Shown here one piece after another: positions 1-7,395 of a stretch of DNA of 14,143 bases. Origin of the DNA: Verrucomicrobiales bacterium (GTDB lineage: Bacteria; Verrucomicrobiota; Verrucomicrobiia; Verrucomicrobiales; DEV007). The notes beneath the pieces were generated by a model. It saw only the letters and a list, made by a program, of their open reading frames with translations, did not search any database and was not told the origin of the DNA. Where the stretch lies: NCBI GenBank assembly GCA_002705125.1, contig PAHQ01000055.1, positions 43,964-58,106 of the forward strand, given 5' to 3'. The position numbers were made by a program, and so were the translations under genes. Positions within the stretch are counted from its first letter, which is position 1. Each line of letters begins with the position of its first letter.

Positions 1-1
1 G

Positions 2-3000
2 ACCCAAAGCGCAGCAGATATAGCAATTGATTCACTAGCTAAAAATTTAACTAGCAGTAATTGGAATGACGTTGCAAAATTTTTCTCCAGTCAGTTTAAA
101 AAGGTCGAGAATGCGCACAAAGCTTACCTAAGTCTATTAGACACTTTAGCGCTGCCACCAAGGATTCGCCCCATAAGAACACCATCTTCTCCTAGTCCAA
201 CTTCCGGAAAGGTCACACCACCGCGGAACATGGCTTATGCCGAAAAGCACCTTCTTTCTCCTAGCGATATATTATATTTGGCAGATGCATGCCCAACTGA
301 TCTAAATGAAAAAACCACCATTCCAAAATTAGGGCGTTTATTAAATATATCACTATCTCGAGGTCACTTTCCTGATACAGTTCTTAGTTTAATTGCAAAA
401 GGGACAAAGAAAATTGGTGGATCTACAGACGCCACTAAGAAAATGTCTGCTGCTAGATTATTGATCAGCGCAGGGCTTGCAGCTGAGGCAGGAAAATTTC
501 TACCCGAAATTGAGCATTCAGATGAACCTGAAGTGCTCGATATTATTGCAACTTATCATTTGGCTCTTCATACAATTGAACCCCAAAAGAAACATTTAGA
601 TAAAGCCTGGAAAGCTACCCAATTAATTATAGAAAACTCTAAAACTACTAAAGCAGATAAAGAATCTGCTCTTGAAAGAGCAGTCGAACTTGCCCCCAAA
701 GTTGAAGAAAATAAGGGAATTAAATGGCTAACTGAAAGTTTTAATGGAGATGCCAAACTTGGCCGTGAAGTGCTAGCAACTATTGGGGCACTCACATCAA
801 AAGGAAGGTCAGAACCCTCATCCTCTGCTCGCCTTCGTCGACTAACTTTACAAAAAACTGCTGCAGAATCGTTAATTGAATTGAATGAGATTCAACTCAA
901 TGAGTGGTCTAGTATATTAAATTTAATCGCACAAAATTGGCTCTTCGAGGCATCTTATAGCTATAAAAGAGATACTTCAAAGACCATGAGCCCGCGAATG
1001 AAATGGGATCAATATGGCAACATGTATTATGAAAACCCTAAAATTAATCCTACCGCAACTCCAAGTAATGTGCCTGCTCCTATCGCCTCAGGGGAATTAT
1101 TAAAGATTCGCCCTAATGAAAATTGGATTCGCTTAATAGATAAAGACCTACAACCGCAATTTTTAACTTTATTTGCGCAGTTATTTCTTAAAGTAAACGA
1201 ACCAGAGGAAGCTTTTCCCTATATTGAGAACCTCTCTAATGAACATCCAGAAACTGGAAAGCAACTTGCTGAGGAATTTTTGCGCGTCTGGACTGACAAT
1301 CATAATCCCAATGCAAACCGTAACCGTAATTATCGTTACGGCTACATGTATGGGTATAATCAACGGGCGAATTCTATTCCTCTGACCCGGTCAAAGCAGG
1401 AACGAAATCTAACGGAATTAGCTAAATGGGTCGATAAATTACAGTCACTACCAATAGGTGAAATTAACCAAGATAAACTCGCTGAAGCTTTCACCAAAAT
1501 TCATAGCCGTGCAGAGGTTTATAAAGTCTCTGCAATCAGCAAGGTGTTTGGAAGCTTTAAACAGATGAGCCCATCAACCGTTGCAGCCTTAGCCAACACT
1601 ATGCGCATCAATCTTGCTACAGTTTGGCGTAACCCTAAAACACAGCAAGATGCTAAAACAAATCGTAAAGATGATGAAATTCTTGCTGAAGTAATTACTG
1701 GTTATGAAGACATAGATAATATTTTGGGAAACAGCATCGAAGCTCACCCGGAAGATTGGCGTCTCCACTTACGAAGAGCGTGTCTAGAGCTTGATAGAAT
1801 TAACTTTCAACAGGAATCTCAAAAAAGCTCTTCATACACAATCGATCGAAAAAAAACTTATGAAATGTTTGCCAAGTCCGTCGAACTATATATTGCAACT
1901 TCATCTGAAAATGAAGACGAAGAAACAACTGAGCCATTCGAACATTGGTTTTACGCAGCATTAGGCGCAAGTGATCTTAATGCAATTCGTGAATCGCAAC
2001 AACCATCACCCAAAGAAATTAAAAAAATCAAAGTTGCACTTAGTGAACTGCCTACCCAATCTGCAGAACGTCACCTTGCGCGCTTTGCTAATTCTTTAGC
2101 CGCAAGGATTAGTTCAGTAAAACCAGAACTTAAACAGCGTTATCTACGGCACGGGCTAACAATTGCAGGAAATCATGAAAAAGCTTTTGAAGCTCAAAAG
2201 CTTTACAACTATTACAATGATCTAACTAGTGAGATTCAACTCGTTGGAAGGATAGACGGATCTAGTACCGTAGGCCACGGCACACCATTTGGAGTCTTCG
2301 TTGATATTAGACATACAAAAGAAATAGAACGCGAATCTGGTGGCTTCTCCAAATATCTTACAAATCAAAAAAATTCTAGCTACGCATATAACTACGGCAG
2401 GCCAACACAAAATTATCGTGACAAATTTGAAGAAACCAGCCGTTCTTCACTTTCAGAACACTTTGACGTAATTTCCATTACGTTTCATGACAGCAAAGTC
2501 AGCTCTAAGGGAGCTGGCCAAGAAGGTTGGCGCTCCACTCCTTACGCATATATTTTACTAAAAGCACTAACTCCAGAAGTGGACAAAGTACCTTCAATAC
2601 AAATCGATCTAGATTTCTTAGATACTGGAGGATTTGTCATCCTTCCAATAGCCACCGCACAAATTCCAATTGATGCTACACCAATTCTTGGTGAGCCTCG
2701 TCCCACAGAAAACTTAAAAATCGTCCAAATAGTTGATGAACGAGAAGCTGACCAAGGCATACTAAAAGTAGAAGTTAAAGCAACTTCCAACGGACTCGTT
2801 CCTGAACTTGATCAATTACTTAAGCCAAGTCTAGACAACTTTTTACGAACTGAACTATCTGGAGGTGAAATTTCTATATCGAAGCTCGATGCGGAATCTA
2901 AAAAAGGAAGTCCTATATCTGAAAGAAATTGGATTCTCACATTTACAAAATCGGAAAACGAATCAACTGGACCAGACCTTAATTTTAGTTTTCCAGAACC

Positions 3001-3418
3001 AATTATAGAAACTGAGGAAATTATTTTCCAACGCTACGATGACGCTGACTTAGTCTCTTCTAGCCAAACAATAAAATTAGAACAACGATATGATAAAAAA
3101 AATTCGAAATGGTTTGTTTGGGTACTACTTATCTTTTTTCTTTTACTTACTATAGTCTTCAAATTTAGGAGAAAGACCTCCTCGAGTTCAAAACAAACAG
3201 AAACTGTTTCCGATTTTTATGTTCCGCATGAAATTACCCCTTTTTCCGTCCTTGGTCTTTTGCGAAAGATTCATAACGAAAAAGATTTTGCGCAGGACAT
3301 TCAAAATCAATTGATCGAATCTATCGCATCTGTTGAAAAAGTATATTTTGATAAAGAAAATCAAAAGTCTCTTAATCTGAAAGACATTGCGGAAGAATGG
3401 GTCAACAAGGCAGTGTAA
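2..3418 (+). CDS. Large unrecognised membrane-anchored protein, 5'-truncated by the window edge
   Basis: I do not recognise a family. The frame is open from the first complete codon at base 2, so the ATG at 230 is internal and the true start lies outside the window; 1138 residues are visible. Numbering from base 2, roughly residues 75-770 look mainly helical, with amphipathic stretches that could be TPR-like solenoid. Residues about 770-1030 are richer in beta-type segments. One hydrophobic helix at about 1037-1054 is followed by Arg/Lys and a tail of about 80 residues containing HEITPFSVLGLLRKI. This suggests an extracytoplasmic body with a C-terminal anchor and a short cytoplasmic tail, but the N-terminal signal is not visible. 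Three Tyr/Asn-rich low-complexity inserts occur (about 318-346, 435-454, 791-805). It converges on ispF with 4 bases between the stop codons. A coding role is certain; the function is unknown. Confidence 0.9.
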   Translation, partial: TQSAADIAIDSLAKNLTSSNWNDVAKFFSSQFKKVENAHKAYLSLLDTLALPPRIRPIRTPSSPSPTSGKVTPPRNMAYAEKHLLSPSDILYLADACPTDLNEKTTIPKLGRLLNISLSRGHFPDTVLSLIAKGTKKIGGSTDATKKMSAARLLISAGLAAEAGKFLPEIEHSDEPEVLDIIATYHLALHTIEPQKKHLDKAWKATQLIIENSKTTKADKESALERAVELAPKVEENKGIKWLTESFNGDAKLGREVLATIGALTSKGRSEPSSSARLRRLTLQKTAAESLIELNEIQLNEWSSILNLIAQNWLFEASYSYKRDTSKTMSPRMKWDQYGNMYYENPKINPTATPSNVPAPIASGELLKIRPNENWIRLIDKDLQPQFLTLFAQLFLKVNEPEEAFPYIENLSNEHPETGKQLAEEFLRVWTDNHNPNANRNRNYRYGYMYGYNQRANSIPLTRSKQERNLTELAKWVDKLQSLPIGEINQDKLAEAFTKIHSRAEVYKVSAISKVFGSFKQMSPSTVAALANTMRINLATVWRNPKTQQDAKTNRKDDEILAEVITGYEDIDNILGNSIEAHPEDWRLHLRRACLELDRINFQQESQKSSSYTIDRKKTYEMFAKSVELYIATSSENEDEETTEPFEHWFYAALGASDLNAIRESQQPSPKEIKKIKVALSELPTQSAERHLARFANSLAARISSVKPELKQRYLRHGLTIAGNHEKAFEAQKLYNYYNDLTSEIQLVGRIDGSSTVGHGTPFGVFVDIRHTKEIERESGGFSKYLTNQKNSSYAYNYGRPTQNYRDKFEETSRSSLSEHFDVISITFHDSKVSSKGAGQEGWRSTPYAYILLKALTPEVDKVPSIQIDLDFLDTGGFVILPIATAQIPIDATPILGEPRPTENLKIVQIVDEREADQGILKVEVKATSNGLVPELDQLLKPSLDNFLRTELSGGEISISKLDAESKKGSPISERNWILTFTKSENESTGPDLNFSFPEPIIETEEIIFQRYDDADLVSSSQTIKLEQRYDKKNSKWFVWVLLIFFLLLTIVFKFRRKTSSSSKQTETVSDFYVPHEITPFSVLGLLRKIHNEKDFAQDIQNQLIESIASVEKVYFDKENQKSLNLKDIAEEWVNKAV

Positions 3419-3422
3419 TTTA

Positions 3423-3908
3423 TTACTGATTTTGAAGCTCTACGCTTGCAACCGCCATTGCCGCCATTCCTTCTTCCCTTCCAAGAAAACCCATACACTC
3501 GTTTGTTGTAGCTTTGATCCCAATCAATTTAGAATCAATTTCTAAAGAACTAGAAATGTTTTTCTTCATTTCATCTGCAAAAGGTAAAATCTTAGGTTTC
3601 TCTGCAACTAAGGTGCTATCTATATTGTTGATAACAGCTCCTAATTCATGAAGCTCTGAAGCAACCTGTTTGAGAATATCTAAACTACATATTCCTTTAA
3701 TGGATTCATCAGTCGGTGGAAAAAAATGGCCGATGTCAGGCAATCCTACTGCACCTAATAATGCATCTGCAATCGCATGACATAAAACATCCGCATCTGA
3801 ATGACCGTCAAGACCTTTTTCAGAAGGAATATCAACTCCTCCAAGAATGAGTGGTCTTCCTTCTACTAACCGGTGAACGTCGTAACCTATTCCTGATCTT
3901 GATCCCAT
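3423..3908 (-). CDS. ispF: 2-C-methyl-D-erythritol 2,4-cyclodiphosphate synthase
   Basis: IspF converts CDP-methylerythritol 2-phosphate to the cyclic diphosphate with release of CMP, in the cytoplasmic MEP route to isoprenoids. At 161 residues it has the family's usual full length. Visible hallmarks are the opening GIGYDVHR (Asp10 and His12, metal ligands), GHSDADVLCHA (residues 35-45, with His44 as the third ligand), LPDIGHFFPPTD (56-67), STLVAEKPK (98-106) and KATTNE followed by GFLGREEG (132-147), which form the nucleotide pocket. The ATG lies 3 bases after the stop of the phosphatase gene, inside the sequence TAAAAAATG with no Shine-Dalgarno match, so it is probably co-transcribed and translationally coupled. 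It is the last gene of the minus-strand run and ends 4 bases from the opposing gene, leaving no room for its own terminator. Confidence 0.97.
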   Translation of the reverse strand: MGSRSGIGYDVHRLVEGRPLILGGVDIPSEKGLDGHSDADVLCHAIADALLGAVGLPDIGHFFPPTDESIKGICSLDILKQVASELHELGAVINNIDSTLVAEKPKILPFADEMKKNISSSLEIDSKLIGIKATTNECMGFLGREEGMAAMAVASVELQNQ

Positions 3909-3911
3909 TTT

Positions 3912-4670
3912 TTATATTGTATTATCCAAAGGCAAATTACCATTCCAAGAGCATATAGAAAGTTTACCTTTCATTACCGTGCTCTCAATAAGGTCTACTT
4001 TTCCTCCAGCGGCTTCTACTAAAAGTTTTCCTGCAGCAATGTCCCATAAACTAATCACATCTTCAATATAGGCATCAAGACGCCCACATGCAATGTAGGC
4101 TAGGGCTAAAGCGGCACTTCCCATCATTCGAGATTTCCGCACACTTGTTGAAATCTTTTTATAGCGTTCGAATCCAGCATCCATCGCTTCCTTCGACTTA
4201 GAAAACCCAATAGTAACCACTGCTTCAGACATTTTGGAGCGCTCACTGGTATTAATTATTTTACCATTAAGTGTTGGCTTATTCCCAACCTCTACTGCCC
4301 AGAGCTCATCCATCATAGGGTCATATATAACACCCAAAACCCATTCATCGTTTTCAGCCTTTTTTAATGCAATGGAAACGCAAAAATGAGGAATCCCGTA
4401 AAAATAATTAACGGTTCCATCTATAGGGTCAACGACCCAGTGATACTCGCTTTGCTCTGATATATTATCTCCCTCTTCACCAATAATAGAATGTTTCGGA
4501 AAATGATTTAATATCACTTCAGAAATGATATTTTGACTCATGACATCCAATTCGAGCTTAATGTCATATTGCTCATAAGCGTCCACAGCCTTATCCTTGT
4601 AGTAGTGATCTCTCAACAATTGTCCCGCAGATTTAGCCGCCTCTATCGCGGTTTCTAGAAATTGACTCAT
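3912..4670 (-). CDS. Inositol monophosphatase family protein (SuhB-like)
   Basis: This is a Mg2+-dependent, Li+-sensitive-type phosphatase of the FIG/IMPase superfamily, 252 residues, close to the usual size. The metal-site motifs are complete: IIGEEG (62-67, Glu65/Glu66), WVVDPIDGTVNY (78-89, Asp81 and Asp84) and LWDIAAGKLLVEAAGG (208-223, Asp210). GSAALALAYIACGRLDAYIE (184-203) is the typical core preceding the last motif. It probably hydrolyses inositol-1-phosphate or a similar sugar or nucleotide phosphate; the sequence does not separate IMPase from histidinol-phosphate phosphatase or 3'-phosphoadenosine phosphatase activity, and SuhB-like proteins can also act in rRNA antitermination. 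The ATG overlaps the coaB stop by 4 bases (ATGA), preceded by a run of As and no Shine-Dalgarno, which implies translational coupling to coaB. No residue of the active site is missing. Confidence 0.93.
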   Translation of the reverse strand: MSQFLETAIEAAKSAGQLLRDHYYKDKAVDAYEQYDIKLELDVMSQNIISEVILNHFPKHSIIGEEGDNISEQSEYHWVVDPIDGTVNYFYGIPHFCVSIALKKAENDEWVLGVIYDPMMDELWAVEVGNKPTLNGKIINTSERSKMSEAVVTIGFSKSKEAMDAGFERYKKISTSVRKSRMMGSAALALAYIACGRLDAYIEDVISLWDIAAGKLLVEAAGGKVDLIESTVMKGKLSICSWNGNLPLDNTI

Positions 4671-5305
4671 TTTTTGTTATTAATTTTTTCTATTTTTTCA
4701 ATGATCACTTCTCCAATTAATTGCTTAGATGATTTTTTGACGAGATCCTGTCTGCCCTCAGTATCAAATATAATTACCTCATTTTGGTCCGACCCAAAAC
4801 CTATATCAGCCCTCGATATATCATTTGCGACAATAAAATTACAACCCTTCTCCTTCATTTTTCTGGTAGCGCTTTCTCTCAACTCATCAGTGTCAGCGGC
4901 AAATCCTACTAATATTCCATTGAATTTAAAGCCTCCACGCATAGAACCTAGAATATCTTTGGTTCTAACAAGTGTTAACTCTTTGTTTTTAGTTTTTTTT
5001 ATTTTTTTTTCACTATATTCAGCAGGGGTATAGTCGGCAACTGCTGCAACCATAATAGCCGCATCACAATCTTTAGAGTTTAATTCCACCTGCATATACA
5101 TTTCTGCAGCAGTTTGCACCTGGATTAATTCGCAGTTTTTAGGTGCCTTCAAATTAACAGGGCCACTAATGAGAATCACTTGGTGACCTCGATTAATTGC
5201 AGATTCTGCTGTTGCATATCCCATCTTACCAGATGAGTGATTAGTCAAATAACGGACAGGATCTATGGGCTCCCTAGTTGGACCTGCTGTAATAAGAATT
5301 CTCAA
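4667..5305 (-). CDS. coaB: Phosphopantothenate-cysteine ligase, stand-alone
   Basis: CoaB joins cysteine to 4'-phosphopantothenate using a nucleoside triphosphate, the second step of CoA synthesis. The 212-residue protein matches the C-terminal half of the usual fused Dfp/CoaBC enzyme: ILITAGPTREPIDPVRYLTN (3-22), then HSSGKMG (23-29), VAAVADYTP (86-94), KIKK (101-104, the expected place of the conserved lysine), LVGFAAD (132-138) and IVANDIS (158-164). The predicted start is TTG, and it begins exactly where the ligase fold begins. The TTG overlaps the coaC stop as TTGA, so translation most likely depends on ribosomes finishing coaC. No in-frame ATG is close enough to keep the first strand. 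In many bacteria the two activities are one polypeptide; the split is real in this sequence unless there is a one-base sequencing error. Confidence 0.94.
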   Translation of the reverse strand: MRILITAGPTREPIDPVRYLTNHSSGKMGYATAESAINRGHQVILISGPVNLKAPKNCELIQVQTAAEMYMQVELNSKDCDAAIMVAAVADYTPAEYSEKKIKKTKNKELTLVRTKDILGSMRGGFKFNGILVGFAADTDELRESATRKMKEKGCNFIVANDISRADIGFGSDQNEVIIFDTEGRQDLVKKSSKQLIGEVIIEKIEKINNKK

Positions 5306-5847
5306 TTCTCTTGTATATTGAGTGATTCTTTTACACTTTCGATAATACCTTCAACAGGCCACATTCTACCTATTCCCTCATAACCACATGCAAGCATCCC
5401 TTTATCAGGACCGATAAAATTAACTTTCCTTGAAATCAGCTTATCAACATTTTCTTGGGTCGCAGCATGATTCCACATTTTACCGTTCATGGCTGGAGCA
5501 ATAATGACTGGTGCAAGGGTTGCCAAATAAATAGCCGTTAGTGGATCGTCTGCTATACCATTAGCAAACTTTGCTATTACATTTGCCGTTGCTGGAGCCA
5601 CGAGCATGAGGTCTGCTTCATCCGCTAATTCAATATGGCCAGGTCTCCAATTTTGTTCCTCTTCTTGAAAATCTGTGAATACAGGATTCTTAGAAATTAC
5701 TTTTAATGTTAATGGCGTTATAAACTCTGTAGCATGATTGCTCATAACTACAGTCACTGAGTGACCTTCCTTAACCAATCCGCTAGCAATGTCAGCAGCT
5801 TTATAAGCTGCAATTGAACCTGAAACACCTAGAAGAATTTTTTTCAT
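5302..5847 (-). CDS. coaC: Phosphopantothenoylcysteine decarboxylase, stand-alone
   Basis: CoaC is the FMN-dependent decarboxylase that turns phosphopantothenoylcysteine into 4'-phosphopantetheine. The 181-residue protein corresponds to the N-terminal half of Dfp. It shows LLGVSGSIAAYKAADI (5-20, flavin phosphate loop), GHIELADEAD (70-79, with His71 as the expected catalytic histidine), PATANVIAKFANGIADDPLT (85-104), PAMNGKMW (118-125, the PxMNxxMW substrate-recognition motif with Asn121) and LACGYEGIGRM (152-162, with Cys154 on the flexible flap). All catalytic residues known for this family are present. The ATG is followed by an A-rich second and third codon and lacks a clear Shine-Dalgarno. 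Eighty-four bases separate it from ruvX, the largest gap inside the minus-strand run, so a separate promoter is possible, although I cannot point to a convincing -35/-10 pair. Its stop overlaps the coaB start. Confidence 0.95.
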   Translation of the reverse strand: MKKILLGVSGSIAAYKAADIASGLVKEGHSVTVVMSNHATEFITPLTLKVISKNPVFTDFQEEEQNWRPGHIELADEADLMLVAPATANVIAKFANGIADDPLTAIYLATLAPVIIAPAMNGKMWNHAATQENVDKLISRKVNFIGPDKGMLACGYEGIGRMWPVEGIIESVKESLNIQEN

Positions 5848-5931
5848 CGCTGTAAAAGTCAGACTCGCTTCTCAACACCACTTTGTCAAAGGCTAGAAAA
5901 TTAGCATTAAATAAAATTCAAATAACGTAAT

Positions 5932-6351
5932 CTAATTTCCAGAATTTTGATCTAGAAATGATTGTAAAATTTCAACTGCAGCAACCTCGTCAATTATATT
6001 CCTACTACTTTTTACTGTATGCCCTACATCTTGTAATTTTCTTTGAGCTAAGGTTGTGGTGAACCTCTCGTCTTGCGTTTGAATATCTATTTCTGGAATA
6101 GCAGATTTTATTTTCTTGATGAAATTTTTAACTTTCTTGGCAGCTCTGCCATATGAACCATCAAGACTTCTGGGCATTCCTATAACTATTCTTTGAACTT
6201 TTTTTTCTTTTGAAATCTCAACAATCCTCTTTATAGGATCAACATTTTTTACTTGGATTGTTTCATGTGGGTGCGCAAACATTCCTAAATCGTCGCTACA
6301 TGAAATCCCTATTCGAGCTTCTCCAAAATCTATCCCAAGGGCTTTCATCAT
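5932..6351 (-). CDS. ruvX: YqgF/RuvX family Holliday-junction resolvase-like nuclease
   Basis: A 139-residue RNase H-fold protein of the RuvX/YqgF family, known for a role in 16S/23S rRNA processing and proposed as an alternative Holliday-junction resolvase. Motifs are in the normal order: ALGIDFGEARIGIS (4-17, first catalytic Asp8), VIGMPRSLDGS (56-66), TQDERFTT (92-99, second acidic cluster) and IIDEVAAVEIL (119-129, last catalytic Asp121). The length is typical. The start is one of two tandem ATGs (6351 or 6348); the second would give the usual MKALGIDFG beginning. It lies 30 bases after the lipoprotein stop, a gap that contains an imperfect inverted repeat, and its own stop is followed by the 84-base gap before coaC. 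Nothing essential is missing. Confidence 0.94.
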   Translation of the reverse strand: MMKALGIDFGEARIGISCSDDLGMFAHPHETIQVKNVDPIKRIVEISKEKKVQRIVIGMPRSLDGSYGRAAKKVKNFIKKIKSAIPEIDIQTQDERFTTTLAQRKLQDVGHTVKSSRNIIDEVAAVEILQSFLDQNSGN

Positions 6352-6357
6352 AAACTA

Positions 6358-6386
6358 GATAATAATTTAGCGGATTAATAATTATC
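6358..6386 (-). other. Imperfect inverted repeat between the lipoprotein gene and ruvX
   Basis: Arms GATAATAATT (6358-6367) and AATAATTATC (6377-6386) pair at 9 of 10 positions around a 9-base loop. The element covers the lipoprotein stop codon and ends about 6 bases before the ruvX ATG. On the transcribed strand it is not followed by a T-run, so it is not a standard terminator; it might be a weak processing or stability hairpin. Its AT-only arms make chance a real possibility. Confidence 0.3.
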
Positions 6387-6792
6387 TTTCAGTCTCATCG
6401 TAATTTTGTAAGGGTTGGCCTTTTTTATCCCAAAATTTTTCTGACAATAATTCCCCACTTTTAAAGATTTGCTCCATCTTTTTTTGTCCATTGTTATGCC
6501 ACTCCACAATTAATCCATCGGGTTTTCCATTTTCCATATTACCCTCAGCCTCAATGTTACCATTAGACCTAAGTGAATAAGTTTTGCCTGTATATGGAAT
6601 ATCTGAGCCCTTCAAACAAAATAAACCTTCCGGATTTAAATCCATTGTTTTTGCGTCAATCGCACCATCTTTGGGAACGTATTGTGGATTAAGTGGGGCT
6701 ATGCCTTTCGAATCTACTTTTTCAGTTACAGAGTTCTTCTCATTACAAGCTGTAACAATAAATATAATTAATATTGTGAATATATTTTTCAT
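6382..6792 (-). CDS. Small lipoprotein with MORN-type (YwqK-like) repeats
   Basis: A 136-residue predicted lipoprotein. It starts with a short positive end (MKN), a hydrophobic stretch and the lipobox VTAC, with the lipidated cysteine at residue 16; residue 17 is Asn, not Asp, so outer-membrane sorting would be expected if Lol rules apply. After a polar linker (17-65), residues about 67-128 hold two or three MORN_2-type units: YTGKTYSLRSNGNIEAEG, NMENGKPDGLIVEWHNNGQ, and KKMEQIFKSGELLSEKFW, each with the pattern G-x-x-x-x-(Y/W)-x-x-(N/K)-G. Such repeats occur in many envelope lipoproteins and in the poorly characterised YwqK antitoxin-like family; no toxin partner is next to it, so I do not call it an antitoxin. 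It sits between folA (60-base gap) and ruvX (30-base gap). Function unknown; export and the repeat are well supported. Confidence 0.85.
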   Translation of the reverse strand: MKNIFTILIIFIVTACNEKNSVTEKVDSKGIAPLNPQYVPKDGAIDAKTMDLNPEGLFCLKGSDIPYTGKTYSLRSNGNIEAEGNMENGKPDGLIVEWHNNGQKKMEQIFKSGELLSEKFWDKKGQPLQNYDETER

Positions 6793-6852
6793 CTTTAATC
6801 AGTCATTATTTTAAGATTTTATCAAAGTTAAATAGTCATACTTATCCTACTT

Positions 6853-7395
6853 TTAATCAGATCGAAGCCATAGTATCGACATACTTACATAATTTTTTTC
6901 TGACTTTGGAAACTTTTCCTTTTTAAAAATTTTGAAGCCCATTGAATACAACACCTCAGGACTGGCAAAGTATTTAGAGGCATCATTTGCATCAAAACAA
7001 TCATCGATAACTGTAAGTATTATTAGATTCGCATACTTGAGGGCTATTTTATAAATCTCCGCACCTCCACAAACTACGATCTCCTTGATGCCTTCCTCGT
7101 CAGCAAAATTAATAATTTCTTCAATTGTATTTAATGCAATAACATTATTTCCAGCTTCATATTGATTATTTCTAGTGAGAACAAATGGCGTATGGTCATC
7201 ATTAAACCAACCATTCATTTCCTCAAAAGTTTTACGTCCGAGTAACAATGCCTTCCCCTTAACGTATTTTCGAAAATGCTCTTTGTCTCTATTTACTGGT
7301 TTCCAAGGCAACCCGCCCGAATCACTCCCAATTAAATTATTTTGATCAACTGCGACAATGATCGATAACTCAACATTGCTGCCCTCTTTAATCAT
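6853..7395 (-). CDS. folA: Dihydrofolate reductase
   Basis: FolA reduces dihydrofolate to tetrahydrofolate with NADPH. The 180-residue protein has the family core: LSIIVAVDQNNLIG (10-23), GGLPWK (27-32) with Trp31, an acidic residue at Asp37 in NRDKEHFRKY in the place of the catalytic acid (one residue further from the Trp than in the E. coli enzyme), KALLLGRKTFEEM (48-60, NADPH binding) and VVCGGAEIYKIAL (107-119, the GG hinge). It carries a 9-residue N-terminal lead before the first beta strand, longer than usual, because the ATG overlaps the upstream stop as ATGA; no other start codon lies between that ATG and the first strand. The overlap implies coupling to the membrane methyltransferase-like gene. 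No thymidylate synthase gene is adjacent. Confidence 0.95.
   Translation of the reverse strand: MIKEGSNVELSIIVAVDQNNLIGSDSGGLPWKPVNRDKEHFRKYVKGKALLLGRKTFEEMNGWFNDDHTPFVLTRNNQYEAGNNVIALNTIEEIINFADEEGIKEIVVCGGAEIYKIALKYANLIILTVIDDCFDANDASKYFASPEVLYSMGFKIFKKEKFPKSEKNYVSMSILWLRSD

Noticed and set aside
230-232. ATG at 230 as the start of the giant protein
   Set aside because: The frame is open upstream to the window edge with coding-like sequence and there is no ribosome site before this ATG.
3415-3426. Small palindrome GTAAT-TT-ATTAC between the convergent genes as a bidirectional terminator
   Set aside because: It is produced largely by the two facing TAA stops, has a 2-base loop and 5-base arms, and no T-run.
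4662-5033. Plus-strand 123-codon frame with hydrophobic residues
   Set aside because: It lies wholly opposite coaB, whose motifs are complete; the hydrophobic appearance comes from antisense of AT-rich coding sequence.
5884-5889. Perfect TTGACA (minus strand) upstream of coaC as a -35 box
   Set aside because: The hexamer 17 bases downstream is GAGTCT, not -10-like; the nearest TTTACA is 27 bases away.
6382-6792. Reading the MORN-like lipoprotein as a toxin-antitoxin antitoxin
   Set aside because: The repeat type is shared with YwqK-like antitoxin annotations, but there is a lipobox and no toxin gene next to it.
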